From positions 1 to 16,597 of the forward strand of contig JAEZWL010000153.1 in NCBI GenBank assembly GCA_023420245.1: a stretch of 16,597 nt of DNA, in the 5' to 3' direction. Position 1 is the stretch's first letter. Each line of letters starts with the position of its first letter. Position numbers and translations under genes: made by a program. The notes under the pieces were generated by a model that made no database searches, was not told where the DNA came from, and was given only the letters and a program-made list of their open reading frames with translations. Origin of the DNA: Bacillota bacterium. Its GTDB lineage: Bacteria; Bacillota; Clostridia; Oscillospirales; Acutalibacteraceae. Positions 1 to 6,609 of this stretch are shown in pieces.

Positions 1-770
1 ATTTCCTTCGCCATAGCGGTCAGTTCAGTCTGTGTGAGTTTGCTGTTCTTTGCCATTAAATTGTAATTGATTCCGTCATTCTCCCAGATGACGTTCTGAA
101 TTACGCTGTTTTCTACCGTATCGGAGCCGTAAGAATACTCTATTTCTCCGTTTTTCTGGGCTCTTTTATCTTCTTCCGTCATCTTATAATTTTCAGGGAC
201 AAATTTATATTTCTGGGAAAAATACAACAGCGATACGCCTTTATAATCCGTCTTTACAGCTTTCGGATCCATTGTCTCATCAGGGAAGGGTTTGTGAGCA
301 AACAGGCTGATTTGATTGCCCTGACCGGAGGTATAACAGTAAGAAATCTCCTTCTCGACACTGCTACTTTTGCCGTTCTTATCTATAGCGCAGATATTAA
401 CAAGTTTAGCGTCTTTAAAAATATACCCATTTGAAAACGTATTTACGGTTTTGGCAACAAAGCCAAAATCCTTTTGCAGTGTTTCTTCCGTTGGAAAAGA
501 GGTATATGCCGGTTTCGATGACGAAAATGAGATATAACCGCTGACATTTGCCGCCGCGAAAACCGTAACCGTGGTAAGACACACGACGGCGGCAATAATT
601 GCCGCGCTTTTGATTGTAAACCGCTTTTTCATTACAGAATCCCCCTTTTGAGATTGTTGTTCAATCGCATAATTAATTTTAAATTTTAACTGGTCGGAAG
701 CCTCCACCCGGCTGGAAAAATCAGAGAGCGCCGCTCTTATACTGTCTTCAAATCGCTTTGTGCTCCGCAT
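1..770 (-). CDS. Anti-sigma-factor-like single-pass membrane protein (3' end outside window)
   Basis: The product is likely a membrane-anchored regulator of the ECF sigma factor encoded just upstream. The first ~45 residues are cytoplasmic and charged. They are followed by a basic stretch and one hydrophobic segment (roughly residues 50-70, from MKKRFT to TVFAAA), then an extracytoplasmic domain rich in Ser, Thr, Tyr and Lys that runs off the window. I see no HxxxCxxC zinc motif in the N-terminal part, so this is not a classical zinc anti-sigma factor. The extracellular part resembles the DUF4367-type domains common in clostridial sigma/anti-sigma pairs, but I hold that only loosely. The start at 770 has AAGGAG about 10 bases upstream and overlaps the sigma gene by 23 bases, which implies translational coupling. 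A second in-frame ATG at 632, directly before the membrane segment, has its own AAGGGGG site. Confidence 0.7.
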   Translation of the reverse strand, partial: MRSTKRFEDSIRAALSDFSSRVEASDQLKFKINYAIEQQSQKGDSVMKKRFTIKSAAIIAAVVCLTTVTVFAAANVSGYISFSSSKPAYTSFPTEETLQKDFGFVAKTVNTFSNGYIFKDAKLVNICAIDKNGKSSSVEKEISYCYTSGQGNQISLFAHKPFPDETMDPKAVKTDYKGVSLLYFSQKYKFVPENYKMTEEDKRAQKNGEIEYSYGSDTVENSVIQNVIWENDGINYNLMAKNSKLTQTELTAMAKE

Positions 771-1377
771 TGAAACTGCACTCCTTTCCTGAGTAAAAAG
801 AATCCATTCCGGCCTTAAGCCTTTTTCTCGCTGTGAAAAGTCTGGATTTTACAGTGCCTTCAAGGCATCCAGAAATTTTAGCGATCACCTTGGTAGAAAA
901 TCCATTAAAGTAATACAGGACAATCACTGCTTTTTGTTTTGAATTCAGGCGATCAATTTCAGAATATAAAATCCGATTTTTTTCGGACGCAAGATACTGC
1001 TCATCGGCAAGATCCTCACTTGATTCCTCAGCCTTTTCCGTCATGTTTTCCGTTGGAATTTCACGGCTGGCTGAGCGACCGTACTTCCAGGCCGTCCGGG
1101 TCAAAATTCTATAGAACCACGCGCGGAAGCCACTCGGATTTTGCAGATCGTTTATATGCATATAGCATTGAATAAACGCCTCCTGTGCAATATCTTCGCA
1201 GATTGACTTCCTGCCGGTTACAAGAAAGACCGTTCGAACCGCTTCATCCTTGTACTTTTCAAATAGTTGGTTGAATGCGTCTCGTTTTCCTTGCTGAATC
1301 ATTAAAATCAAATCAGAATCTTCGATTTTGCATTCTCCTTTCCCGGGACTTTTGGTGCACCTGACTATAAGAGCCAT
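748..1377 (-). CDS. ECF-type RNA polymerase sigma factor
   Basis: This is a sigma-70 family factor of the extracytoplasmic-function group, which redirects RNA polymerase in response to an envelope or environmental signal. Region 2 spans roughly residues 25-100 (FNQLFEKYKDEA, then the EDIAQEAFIQCY helix and FRAWFYRI). Region 4 spans about 140-195 (LNSKQKAVIVLYYFNGFS, then the recognition helix EGTVKSRLFTARKRLK). The length of 209 residues is slightly long for the group because of the first ~17 residues. The ATG at 1377 has no ribosome site upstream. A strong AAAGGAG lies inside the frame (codons 13-15) and is spaced correctly only for an ATC codon (Ile18, at 1326), so the real start is uncertain. 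The downstream overlapping gene is the presumed anti-sigma partner. The family identity is secure; the stimulus is not visible. Confidence 0.9.
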   Translation of the reverse strand: MALIVRCTKSPGKGECKIEDSDLILMIQQGKRDAFNQLFEKYKDEAVRTVFLVTGRKSICEDIAQEAFIQCYMHINDLQNPSGFRAWFYRILTRTAWKYGRSASREIPTENMTEKAEESSEDLADEQYLASEKNRILYSEIDRLNSKQKAVIVLYYFNGFSTKVIAKISGCLEGTVKSRLFTARKRLKAGMDSFYSGKECSFNAEHKAI

Positions 1378-1424
1378 AAATGAGTGAAACGGTTCATAAA
1401 TTAATAAAAGTGTTTTGATTTAAC

Positions 1425-1451
1425 CTTATATCCTGTTGGTCAAGCTGTCAA
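1425..1451 (-). promoter_or_regulatory. Possible sigma-A promoter for the ECF sigma operon
   Basis: On the minus strand TTGACA (1446-1451) is followed after 15 bases by TATAAG (1425-1430). The spacing is two bases short of ideal. It lies about 50 bases upstream of the annotated sigma start. An autoregulated ECF promoter may also exist around the TGAACC near 1393, but I cannot prove it. Confidence 0.35.
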
Positions 1452-1462
1452 TCTTAATCAAA

Positions 1463-1532
1463 ACCACCAGTTGAACTGGTGGTATGCACAAGCCCTAAAA
1501 GGGCATATTACTGGCACAGCGTCTTAAGACGC
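1463..1532 (-). repeat. IS200-type right-end-like hairpin cluster (remnant)
   Basis: Three adjacent hairpins are packed here: ACCACCAGT/ACTGGTGGT with a 3-base loop (1463-1483), GCCCT/AGGGC with an AAA loop (1492-1504), and the 14-base palindrome GCGTCTTAAGACGC (1519-1532). The order and style fit the non-coding right end of clostridial IS200/IS605-group elements, where hairpins replace terminal inverted repeats. No tnpA coding sequence adjoins it. Read on the minus strand, it is oriented as the downstream end of the tnpA fragment at 5003-5245. The assignment rests on recalled family patterns, not on a search. Confidence 0.5.
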
Positions 1533-1548
1533 ACTGAAAACCGCATTA

Positions 1549-1578
1549 CAATAAAAAATGAGCGGAATACCCGCTCAT
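1549..1578 (-). terminator. Rho-independent terminator of the PHP/MFS operon
   Basis: On the minus strand the stem ATGAGCGG/CCGCTCAT (8 bp, 5-base loop, 1558-1578) is followed by TTTTTTATT. It lies 70 bases downstream of the PHP stop codon and is the natural end of that operon. Confidence 0.85.
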
Positions 1579-1648
1579 AATTGGATATAACTTTTTGAAA
1601 TTACACAATGGTAATCTGCTTGCTACCTACTGCTTGGCAGATGTCATC

Positions 1649-2500
1649 TTAAATGCGGGAGTATTGACCTAATTGTATAGATGGTTTGGTTTTTCCATGA
1701 AAATCGCTCCCACAAGTAGTGGTTATCCCCATTTCCAAAGCTTCGTTATAAAAATACCTCGTTGTGTCAACATCGTGATAACTGCTAAAGACTTCTATAC
1801 CGTCAAGACCAAGAGGGAGAAGCCTGTCAAGCATCTCATATCGCCCCTTCAGATTAATGCCGGGATGCGCCAAAATAGCTGTTCCGTTGTTATCGTGAAT
1901 TATATCTATAACTTTTGTAATACTTGGGAATTCAATGCCAGCATAGCAAGGCTTTCCTTGTGAACAGTAGTCCCAATAAAAATTGACATACGGATTATCA
2001 CTCCTTGTGCCACCTGTTCGATACGGTTTCAGTATTTCGCTTTCCGCATATTCGCTTTTTTTCAAGAGGACTTCTGCAAATAACTCACCCGTCCAATATT
2101 CATTCCAATAGGTGTTGCCCATAATTTCAATTAAATCCCTTTCCGTCAGGGAAAACCCAAGTTTATTAATAAGATGCAACTGCTCTTTAGAAGTGCTTGC
2201 ACATTGCTTCCTCACATTTTTTTCGAGATTATAAAAATCTTTGCTTTTATAATCAATTTCATAGCCAAGCACATGAAAATTAACACCGTCATAAGTACAA
2301 TCAATTTCAATTGCCGGATAGCAACATATTTGCAATTGTTCAGCTTTTTTTATTGCTTCTTCCACTCCCGCGACGGTGTTATGGTCAGAGATAGCCATTA
2401 ACTCAATACCTACGTCTGAACACATCTGAACCAATGCACCCGGAGTGTATTCACCATCTTCACTAAAACAGGAATGAATATGCAAATCGATTGAACTCAT
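1649..2500 (-). CDS. PHP-domain metal-dependent phosphoesterase
   Basis: This is a PHP-family hydrolase, expected to bind two or three divalent metals and to hydrolyse a phosphoester (family members act on 3',5'-nucleoside bisphosphates, histidinol phosphate or DNA ends). The metal ligands are visible in order: H7-x-H9, D15, H40 in SDHN, E65 in the EID strand, H76, H212 in LAHPG, H242, and D266-x-H268 in GSDFHG. At 283 residues it is full length and has no DNA-polymerase or HisK-specific extension. GGGGGAGGG precedes the ATG by 7 bases. The gene begins 3 bases after the MFS stop codon, so the two are surely co-transcribed. Pairing with a transporter suggests the substrate is derived from an imported compound. 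The exact substrate is unknown. Confidence 0.85.
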   Translation of the reverse strand: MSSIDLHIHSCFSEDGEYTPGALVQMCSDVGIELMAISDHNTVAGVEEAIKKAEQLQICCYPAIEIDCTYDGVNFHVLGYEIDYKSKDFYNLEKNVRKQCASTSKEQLHLINKLGFSLTERDLIEIMGNTYWNEYWTGELFAEVLLKKSEYAESEILKPYRTGGTRSDNPYVNFYWDYCSQGKPCYAGIEFPSITKVIDIIHDNNGTAILAHPGINLKGRYEMLDRLLPLGLDGIEVFSSYHDVDTTRYFYNEALEMGITTTCGSDFHGKTKPSIQLGQYSRI

Positions 2501-2503
2501 TTA

Positions 2504-3688
2504 TTAACCCTCCCCCGTTTCCTTATTACTTTCGCTTGTTTGTTTGTATAGTTGTATTACCATAAATATCATTAAAAGTAATAAAACTCCAAGAAAAACA
2601 GGGAGCAAGCCATAGCTCATATTCACTCCCAATAATCCAAACAGCGGCGGTATAAGGGTAGTACCCACATACGCACAGGCCATTTGAAGTCCTATCATTG
2701 ATTGCGAATACTGGCTCCCAAAATTGATCGGCGTTTCATGTATCAGACTTGGATAAATAGGTGCCAAACCAATACCTATTAAAAATAAGCCGATCAGAGC
2801 AAAATAACCTTGTAGGGGTAAGAACAAAACCAGTATCCCTGCTCCGATTAAAATTTGACCGAGTTGAATCATTTGCTTATGCAATAATTTTATGGACAAA
2901 AATCCGGACAAAAATCTGCCAAACGTGATACCAATGAAATATAACGAAACCCAGCGAGCCGAAGTAGCGGCAGATATTCCGCAAATGGTAACAAGATAAC
3001 TGCTGCCCCATAAACTTACCGTGCTTTCAATTCCGCAATAGCTAAAAAATGCAAGTAATACTTGTTTGGCTCCTGGCAAACCAATAAGCTGTTTCATAGT
3101 TAATGACGGTCGCCCTGTTTCTTCACTTTCGTTTGCCGGGGATTGTGCCTTTTTCCAAAGCGGTAGCGAAAACAACAATACAGCAACCAATACAAATTGT
3201 AATATGCTGATCGCTCTGTATCCGTTATTCCATGATTGCGTCTGTACTAGGTAGTACGACATTACAATTGGTCCAAGCGATGCGCCAATGCCCCAAAAAC
3301 AATGTAACCAGCTCATGTGCTTTGCTTTATAGTGTAGCGCTACAAAGTTATTTAGAGCGGCATCCACTGAACCGGCACCCAATCCTAATGGAACTGCACA
3401 AACACATACCATGAATAAATTGTTAGAAAATGAAAAGCCCATAAGCGCAACCGCTGTCATGGCAACACTCACAGAAGTAACTATACCAGTACCAAACCGC
3501 CGAATCACACGATCGCTTAATAGGCTTGAAATAACAGTACCTGCCGATACAATAACTGAAATAATTCCTGCGCTATCAATAGATACGCCTAAGCTTCTGT
3601 ACATGGACGGCCATGCACTTCCCAATAGAGAATCTGGCAATCCCAAACTGATAAAAGCTAAGTAAATAATTACTAAAAGTAAAACCAT
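2504..3688 (-). CDS. MFS transporter (12 TM, sugar-permease-like)
   Basis: This is a major facilitator superfamily permease of the cytoplasmic membrane with about 12 hydrophobic helices. The N-terminal half carries the loop DRVIRRFGTG typical of MFS loop 2-3, and a VDAALNNFVA...HCFWGIGASLGP stretch that resembles the FHS/GlcP-like sugar symporters. The family is therefore a fair guess and the substrate is not. The frame is open to an upstream ATG at 3739, but that codon has no ribosome site and would overlap the upstream small gene. The ATG at 3688 has GGAGG 8 bases before it and starts straight into the first helix (VLLLVIIYLAF), so I prefer it. The gene lies 17 bases after the 87-residue gene and 3 bases before the PHP gene. 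Confidence 0.88.
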   Translation of the reverse strand: MVLLLVIIYLAFISLGLPDSLLGSAWPSMYRSLGVSIDSAGIISVIVSAGTVISSLLSDRVIRRFGTGIVTSVSVAMTAVALMGFSFSNNLFMVCVCAVPLGLGAGSVDAALNNFVALHYKAKHMSWLHCFWGIGASLGPIVMSYYLVQTQSWNNGYRAISILQFVLVAVLLFSLPLWKKAQSPANESEETGRPSLTMKQLIGLPGAKQVLLAFFSYCGIESTVSLWGSSYLVTICGISAATSARWVSLYFIGITFGRFLSGFLSIKLLHKQMIQLGQILIGAGILVLFLPLQGYFALIGLFLIGIGLAPIYPSLIHETPINFGSQYSQSMIGLQMACAYVGTTLIPPLFGLLGVNMSYGLLPVFLGVLLLLMIFMVIQLYKQTSESNKETGEG

Positions 3689-3705
3689 CTTAATATCCTC
3701 CGTGA

Positions 3706-3969
3706 TTAACGATTGAAAATTGAGCTTTCGTAATGACATTCCATCATATATCGCAAAAGTTTTGTGATATCATCAACACATTTAACGTGCAAATCCAGTC
3801 TTTCTACCCCATGCCGACTACATGATAATTTCAACAACTTTTTAATGAGGTCGTTATGCCTTATATCTATAAGCTGACTTTCACTTGTTTGAAAAAATAT
3901 ACCGCTAGCACATGTGTCAATAACTTGGAAAAATCTTCCAATATCCACTATATTATAAAAAGTCATCAT
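3706..3969 (-). CDS. Small conserved-looking cytosolic protein (87 aa), first gene of operon
   Basis: This is an 87-residue soluble protein. It contains the pattern DIGRFFQVIDTC near the N-terminus, a charged centre and DDITKLLRYMMECH at the C-terminus. The pattern reminds me of a small Firmicutes family that databases often mislabel as PolyA polymerase; the true function is unknown. Translation is well supported: AAAGGAG lies 8 bases upstream of a double ATG (3969/3966). It opens the operon with the MFS and PHP genes and sits under the promoter that diverges from araC. A longer open frame through the araC gene is an antisense artefact, and the real gene starts only here. A modulator of the transporter or hydrolase is conceivable but unproven. 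Confidence 0.65.
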   Translation of the reverse strand: MMTFYNIVDIGRFFQVIDTCASGIFFQTSESQLIDIRHNDLIKKLLKLSCSRHGVERLDLHVKCVDDITKLLRYMMECHYESSIFNR

Positions 3970-3986
3970 TAAAAGTACTCCTTTCT

Positions 3987-4033
3987 GCCATTCACACTTG
4001 CTGCAATAATATAATACCGCCATTTCACACTTG
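3987..4033. repeat. Tandem direct repeats, likely AraC-type operator
   Basis: GCCATTCACACTTG (3987-4000) and GCCATTTCACACTTG (4019-4033) are near-identical direct repeats with a 32-base offset, about three helical turns. The second overlaps the -35 box of the minus-strand operon promoter and the first lies just downstream of its -10. This is the geometry expected for a dimeric AraC-family regulator that binds direct repeats in a divergent intergenic region. Confidence 0.6.
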
Positions 4034-4036
4034 AAA
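4008..4036 (-). promoter_or_regulatory. Promoter of the 87-aa/MFS/PHP operon
   Basis: On the minus strand TTTCAA (4031-4036) is followed by a 17-base spacer and TATATT (4008-4013). The -35 is imperfect, which fits an activator-dependent promoter. It is embedded in the direct repeats described for this region. The expected start lies about 30 bases upstream of the first gene's ribosome site. Confidence 0.6.
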
Positions 4037-4058
4037 CAATCAGCATAACGCCATATAC

Positions 4059-4064
4059 TATAAT
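4059..4064 (+). promoter_or_regulatory. -10 box upstream of the AraC-family gene
   Basis: A perfect TATAAT lies 27 bases before the ATG at 4091, but no good -35 lies 17 bases upstream (ACAATC). A weak basal promoter for the regulator is plausible. Confidence 0.45.
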
Positions 4065-4090
4065 AAATACGACAAAAGGAGAATGCGGAT

Positions 4091-5002
4091 ATGGCAGTCA
4101 AACCATGCTCACTACGAATAGATATTCGCCAACATGAATCTGATAACCGAGGAACTCCTATGTTTCCATGCGGAGGATATATTACTACGGTAGGCGACCA
4201 CATTACAGAGCTTATCCCGTGGCATTGGCACGAAGAAGTTGAGGTGATAATGGTTACAAATGGTGTTCTGAAACTAAATGTTCCTAATCGCACTATTTTG
4301 TTAAGAGAGGGAGAAAGTGCATTTATAAATTCTAATGTCTTGCAAACAGCTATAAATGCTGATAATTGTATTTGTGTGGTTAAATCGTTAGTATTTGACC
4401 CAAAGCTAATTTTTGGCTCTTTAGAAAGTGCCATAGAGCAAAAATATGTACGCCCCTTAATAAACTGCAATCAACTTCCCATTATTCATTTTCAAAATAA
4501 GCTTGAGTGGCACAAAGACGCAATTGACTGTATTGAAAAAGCACTTATCCATTATCAAGAAGAATCCTTTGGCTATGAACTTCTTGTTAGAGATACTCTT
4601 TCAAGGCTGTGGTTTTTAATCGTATCCAATCATCAGAATGAACTTGCGAAGCACCACAATTCTAAGAGCACTGAAGTCAAGAGAACCAAAGAAATGCTTG
4701 CATACATACATGCTCATTATATAGAACCGATTAGTTTAAAAGATATATCTGATTCAGCCTCAGTGAGTGACCGAGAATGTTTGCGTTGTTTTAACAAAGT
4801 GATGGGCACAACACCCATGAAGTACTTGCTTAACTATCGAATCTCTGTAACCGCCGGATTGCTTATAAGCTCTGATTTAAATGTAACTGAAATTTGCAGA
4901 TTATCTGGCTTTGAGTCTCCCAGCTACTTTGCACTCAAATTTAAAGAGCTTATGGAAGTGACGCCAAGTAAATATCGGCAACGAGGGAAAGGGGTAAATT
5001 GA
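4091..5002 (+). CDS. AraC-family transcriptional regulator with N-terminal cupin
   Basis: This is a cytoplasmic one-component regulator of 303 residues. Residues ~25-100 form a cupin-like ligand domain (PWHWHEEVEV at 44-53, then strands ending in LREGESAFINS). Residues ~200-296 hold the two AraC helix-turn-helix motifs: the first around LKDISDSASVSDRECLRCF (216-234), the second around VTEICRLSGFESPSYFALKF (265-284), ending with the usual TPSKYR. AAAGGAG lies 9 bases before the ATG. It diverges from the 87-aa/MFS/PHP operon and is the obvious local regulator, probably acting on the direct repeats at 3987-4033. The stop codon ends one base before recognisable IS200 tnpA sequence, so the 3' flank is a rearrangement junction. 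The inducer is unknown. Confidence 0.92.
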   Translation: MAVKPCSLRIDIRQHESDNRGTPMFPCGGYITTVGDHITELIPWHWHEEVEVIMVTNGVLKLNVPNRTILLREGESAFINSNVLQTAINADNCICVVKSLVFDPKLIFGSLESAIEQKYVRPLINCNQLPIIHFQNKLEWHKDAIDCIEKALIHYQEESFGYELLVRDTLSRLWFLIVSNHQNELAKHHNSKSTEVKRTKEMLAYIHAHYIEPISLKDISDSASVSDRECLRCFNKVMGTTPMKYLLNYRISVTAGLLISSDLNVTEICRLSGFESPSYFALKFKELMEVTPSKYRQRGKGVN

Positions 5003-5245
5003 TAAGTATTCCATAAACTGCGCTACACTTAGATTTGGTGGTATACTCACCATCATGTGTATATGGTTTGGACACGCTTGGGCTTCTATTATTTGCACTC
5101 CCTTTTGCTCGCAAAGTTTTCGTAATATTTGACCTATATCCGCTTTTATTTGTCTATATATCTCTTGCTGTCTGTACTTTGGAGCGAAAACTATATGATA
5201 TTTGCATCTCCATTTTGAATGTGATAGACTGTTTATGTCATTCAT
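5003..5245 (-). pseudogene. tnpA: Truncated IS200-type transposase (tnpA), N-terminal half only
   Basis: This is the N-terminal part of an IS200/IS605 Y1 transposase, a single-strand DNA transposase. The family signature is clear: SKWRCKYHIVFAPKYR near the N-terminus and PNHIHMMVSIPP with the HUH metal-binding histidines (H61, H63). Identity stops after FMEYL at codon 81, where the family continues with KGKS and, about 45 residues later, the catalytic tyrosine. Here the frame instead runs antisense into the 3' end of the araC gene. Half the protein and the nucleophile are missing, so it cannot act as a transposase. AAGGAGG lies 7 bases before the ATG at 5245. The break coincides with the araC stop codon to within a base or so. 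Confidence 0.85.
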
Positions 5246-5268
5246 GACATGTCCTCCTTTGTTTTTTT

Positions 5269-5291
5269 GATGCGGTTGGCGAACCTTCATC
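5269..5291 (-). repeat. IS200 left-end-type hairpin
   Basis: On the minus strand GATGAAGGTT/AACCGCATC form an imperfect hairpin (4+4 bp with small bulges and a CGCC loop) 24 bases upstream of the tnpA start. IS200-group elements carry such subterminal hairpins at the left end for transposase recognition. The exact outer boundary of the element, somewhere between 5292 and 5336, cannot be fixed from one copy. Confidence 0.5.
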
Positions 5292-5332
5292 AATTCTAAC
5301 ACCGGAGGACTTTTTTCGCTCAGGCTACAACG

Positions 5333-5366
5333 CAAAAAAGGGACTGTTGCAAAACAGCCCCTTTTG
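5333..5366 (-). terminator. Terminator of the serine hydrolase gene
   Basis: On the minus strand GGGGCTGTT/AACAGTCCC (a near-perfect 9-bp stem with a 4-base loop) is followed by TTTTTT. An A-run on the other side makes it potentially bidirectional. It lies 35 bases beyond the stop codon of the hydrolase. Confidence 0.8.
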
Positions 5367-5400
5367 CTCTATGTTCTGAATACGGAAAGCTTAAGTTGAT

Positions 5401-6450
5401 TTAATTCATAATCGGAAGAATATGCTCGCTTATCAGGATACATCTGTCCTTCGGATTCATTAAAAAAGCTGACGCAATTGCAATCACCAACTGTTTATCC
5501 GGAATACAGCAGATTATGTTTCCTCCATCGCCCATGGCGGCGAAAGCAGGAATATTCCCAAAAGCAAGCTGCCACCACAGATAGGCATAATGGTTTTGGT
5601 TCGCGGTACCGGAAGCAGCGACCCATGCGTCGGGAACGATTTGTTTCCCGTTCCATAATCCGTGATTCAGGTACAGCAGACCAAACCTCGCCATATCGTC
5701 CGGAGTCAGCGTAAGACCCCAACCGCCTGTTGTAATCCCCTGCGGGTCATTCGCCCAACCCTTCAATTCTTCTCCAAAAAGGGTATCAAAGCTCATTTCC
5801 GAAGCGGTGAGCAAATGCGGCTTTATTTCGGACATACCAATCGGTCGGAACAGCACTTCATTCGCGAATTCGCGGGTGCTTTTCCCCGTTGCACTGGTCA
5901 GTATGGCGGAAAGCAAATGTGCGCCCTCCGTTGAATATTTGAATGTTCCGAGCTTTCCGTTCTGATCGATCATTTCCAATGCAAAGCGAACCCAGTCCGG
6001 TGACATAGAAAACGCTTCCAAAGGCTCTTGATAATCCAAAAAGGAATATGGGACGGTCATATTCAGGAGGTTTTCGACAGTTGCCTTATCGCGATTTTCA
6101 TTCTCTTCTTTGAATTCGTAACCAGGAAAAAACGATATTACTTTTTGCCTCACTGACTGTATATACCCCTTCGCGACAGCAATTCCTGTCAATGCCGACA
6201 GGATACTTTTGGTGAGAGATGCCACATGAATGGGGGTACGCATATCGTAATTGTTAAAGGATTGTCGGTAGACAACATTCCCCTCTTTCACGATTACAAT
6301 CCCGCATATGTTACTGTATTCTTTGATAATCACATCATAAAGCTTTGCTCTGTCTTTATCCCCGATTTTAAACCTGTTTCGGTCGTTTCCTTCAAACATT
6401 ATTATATTGTTTATTCCGCGCAGATTTTCTCCTTTTTGGTTAAAGTACAT
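5401..6450 (-). CDS. Serine hydrolase, class C beta-lactamase fold
   Basis: This is a penicillin-binding-protein-like or esterase-like serine hydrolase of the beta-lactamase superfamily (PF00144 type). Counting from a TTG at 6462, the nucleophile motif S-L-T-K is at 82-85, the second motif Y-S-T at 176-178, and the third-motif region is GDGGN near 310 followed by IPDKQLVIAIAS, as in the EstB-like group. I see no signal peptide, so a cytosolic enzyme or one with a missed start is likely; a true antibiotic lactamase is unlikely. The start is uncertain: ATG at 6450 is chosen, TTG at 6462 and ATG at 6399 are alternatives, and none has a well-spaced ribosome site. The gene stands alone between an IS200 remnant and the recombinase. 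Confidence 0.85.
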   Translation of the reverse strand: MYFNQKGENLRGINNIIMFEGNDRNRFKIGDKDRAKLYDVIIKEYSNICGIVIVKEGNVVYRQSFNNYDMRTPIHVASLTKSILSALTGIAVAKGYIQSVRQKVISFFPGYEFKEENENRDKATVENLLNMTVPYSFLDYQEPLEAFSMSPDWVRFALEMIDQNGKLGTFKYSTEGAHLLSAILTSATGKSTREFANEVLFRPIGMSEIKPHLLTASEMSFDTLFGEELKGWANDPQGITTGGWGLTLTPDDMARFGLLYLNHGLWNGKQIVPDAWVAASGTANQNHYAYLWWQLAFGNIPAFAAMGDGGNIICCIPDKQLVIAIASAFLMNPKDRCILISEHILPIMN

Positions 6451-6609
6451 CAATGTCTGCAAAAAGCATATAACGATATAAAATTTATTGCAATAGCCTA
6501 TTTAAAATAAATTTCTAACTTTGCGGGTTAATGTGGGAACTCAAATGAGCAATTGGCATACTCCCCAGCAAAAAGCGGTGCAAATTGCGGCGCGCGTTCC
6601 GCGAGTCCC

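Noticed and set aside
3970..4470. Extension of the 87-residue minus-strand frame through the araC gene (254-codon open frame)
   Set aside because: It is antisense to a clear AraC-family gene. The ribosome site and double ATG at 3969 define the real start.
4901..5002. Continuation of the tnpA frame past codon 81
   Set aside because: The residues after FMEYL do not match IS200 transposases and are the antisense of the araC 3' end, so they are chance read-through, not a fusion protein.
5401..6450. Antibiotic-resistance beta-lactamase
   Set aside because: There is no signal peptide, and the third motif (GDGGN) fits esterase-like or unknown serine hydrolases better than true class C lactamases.
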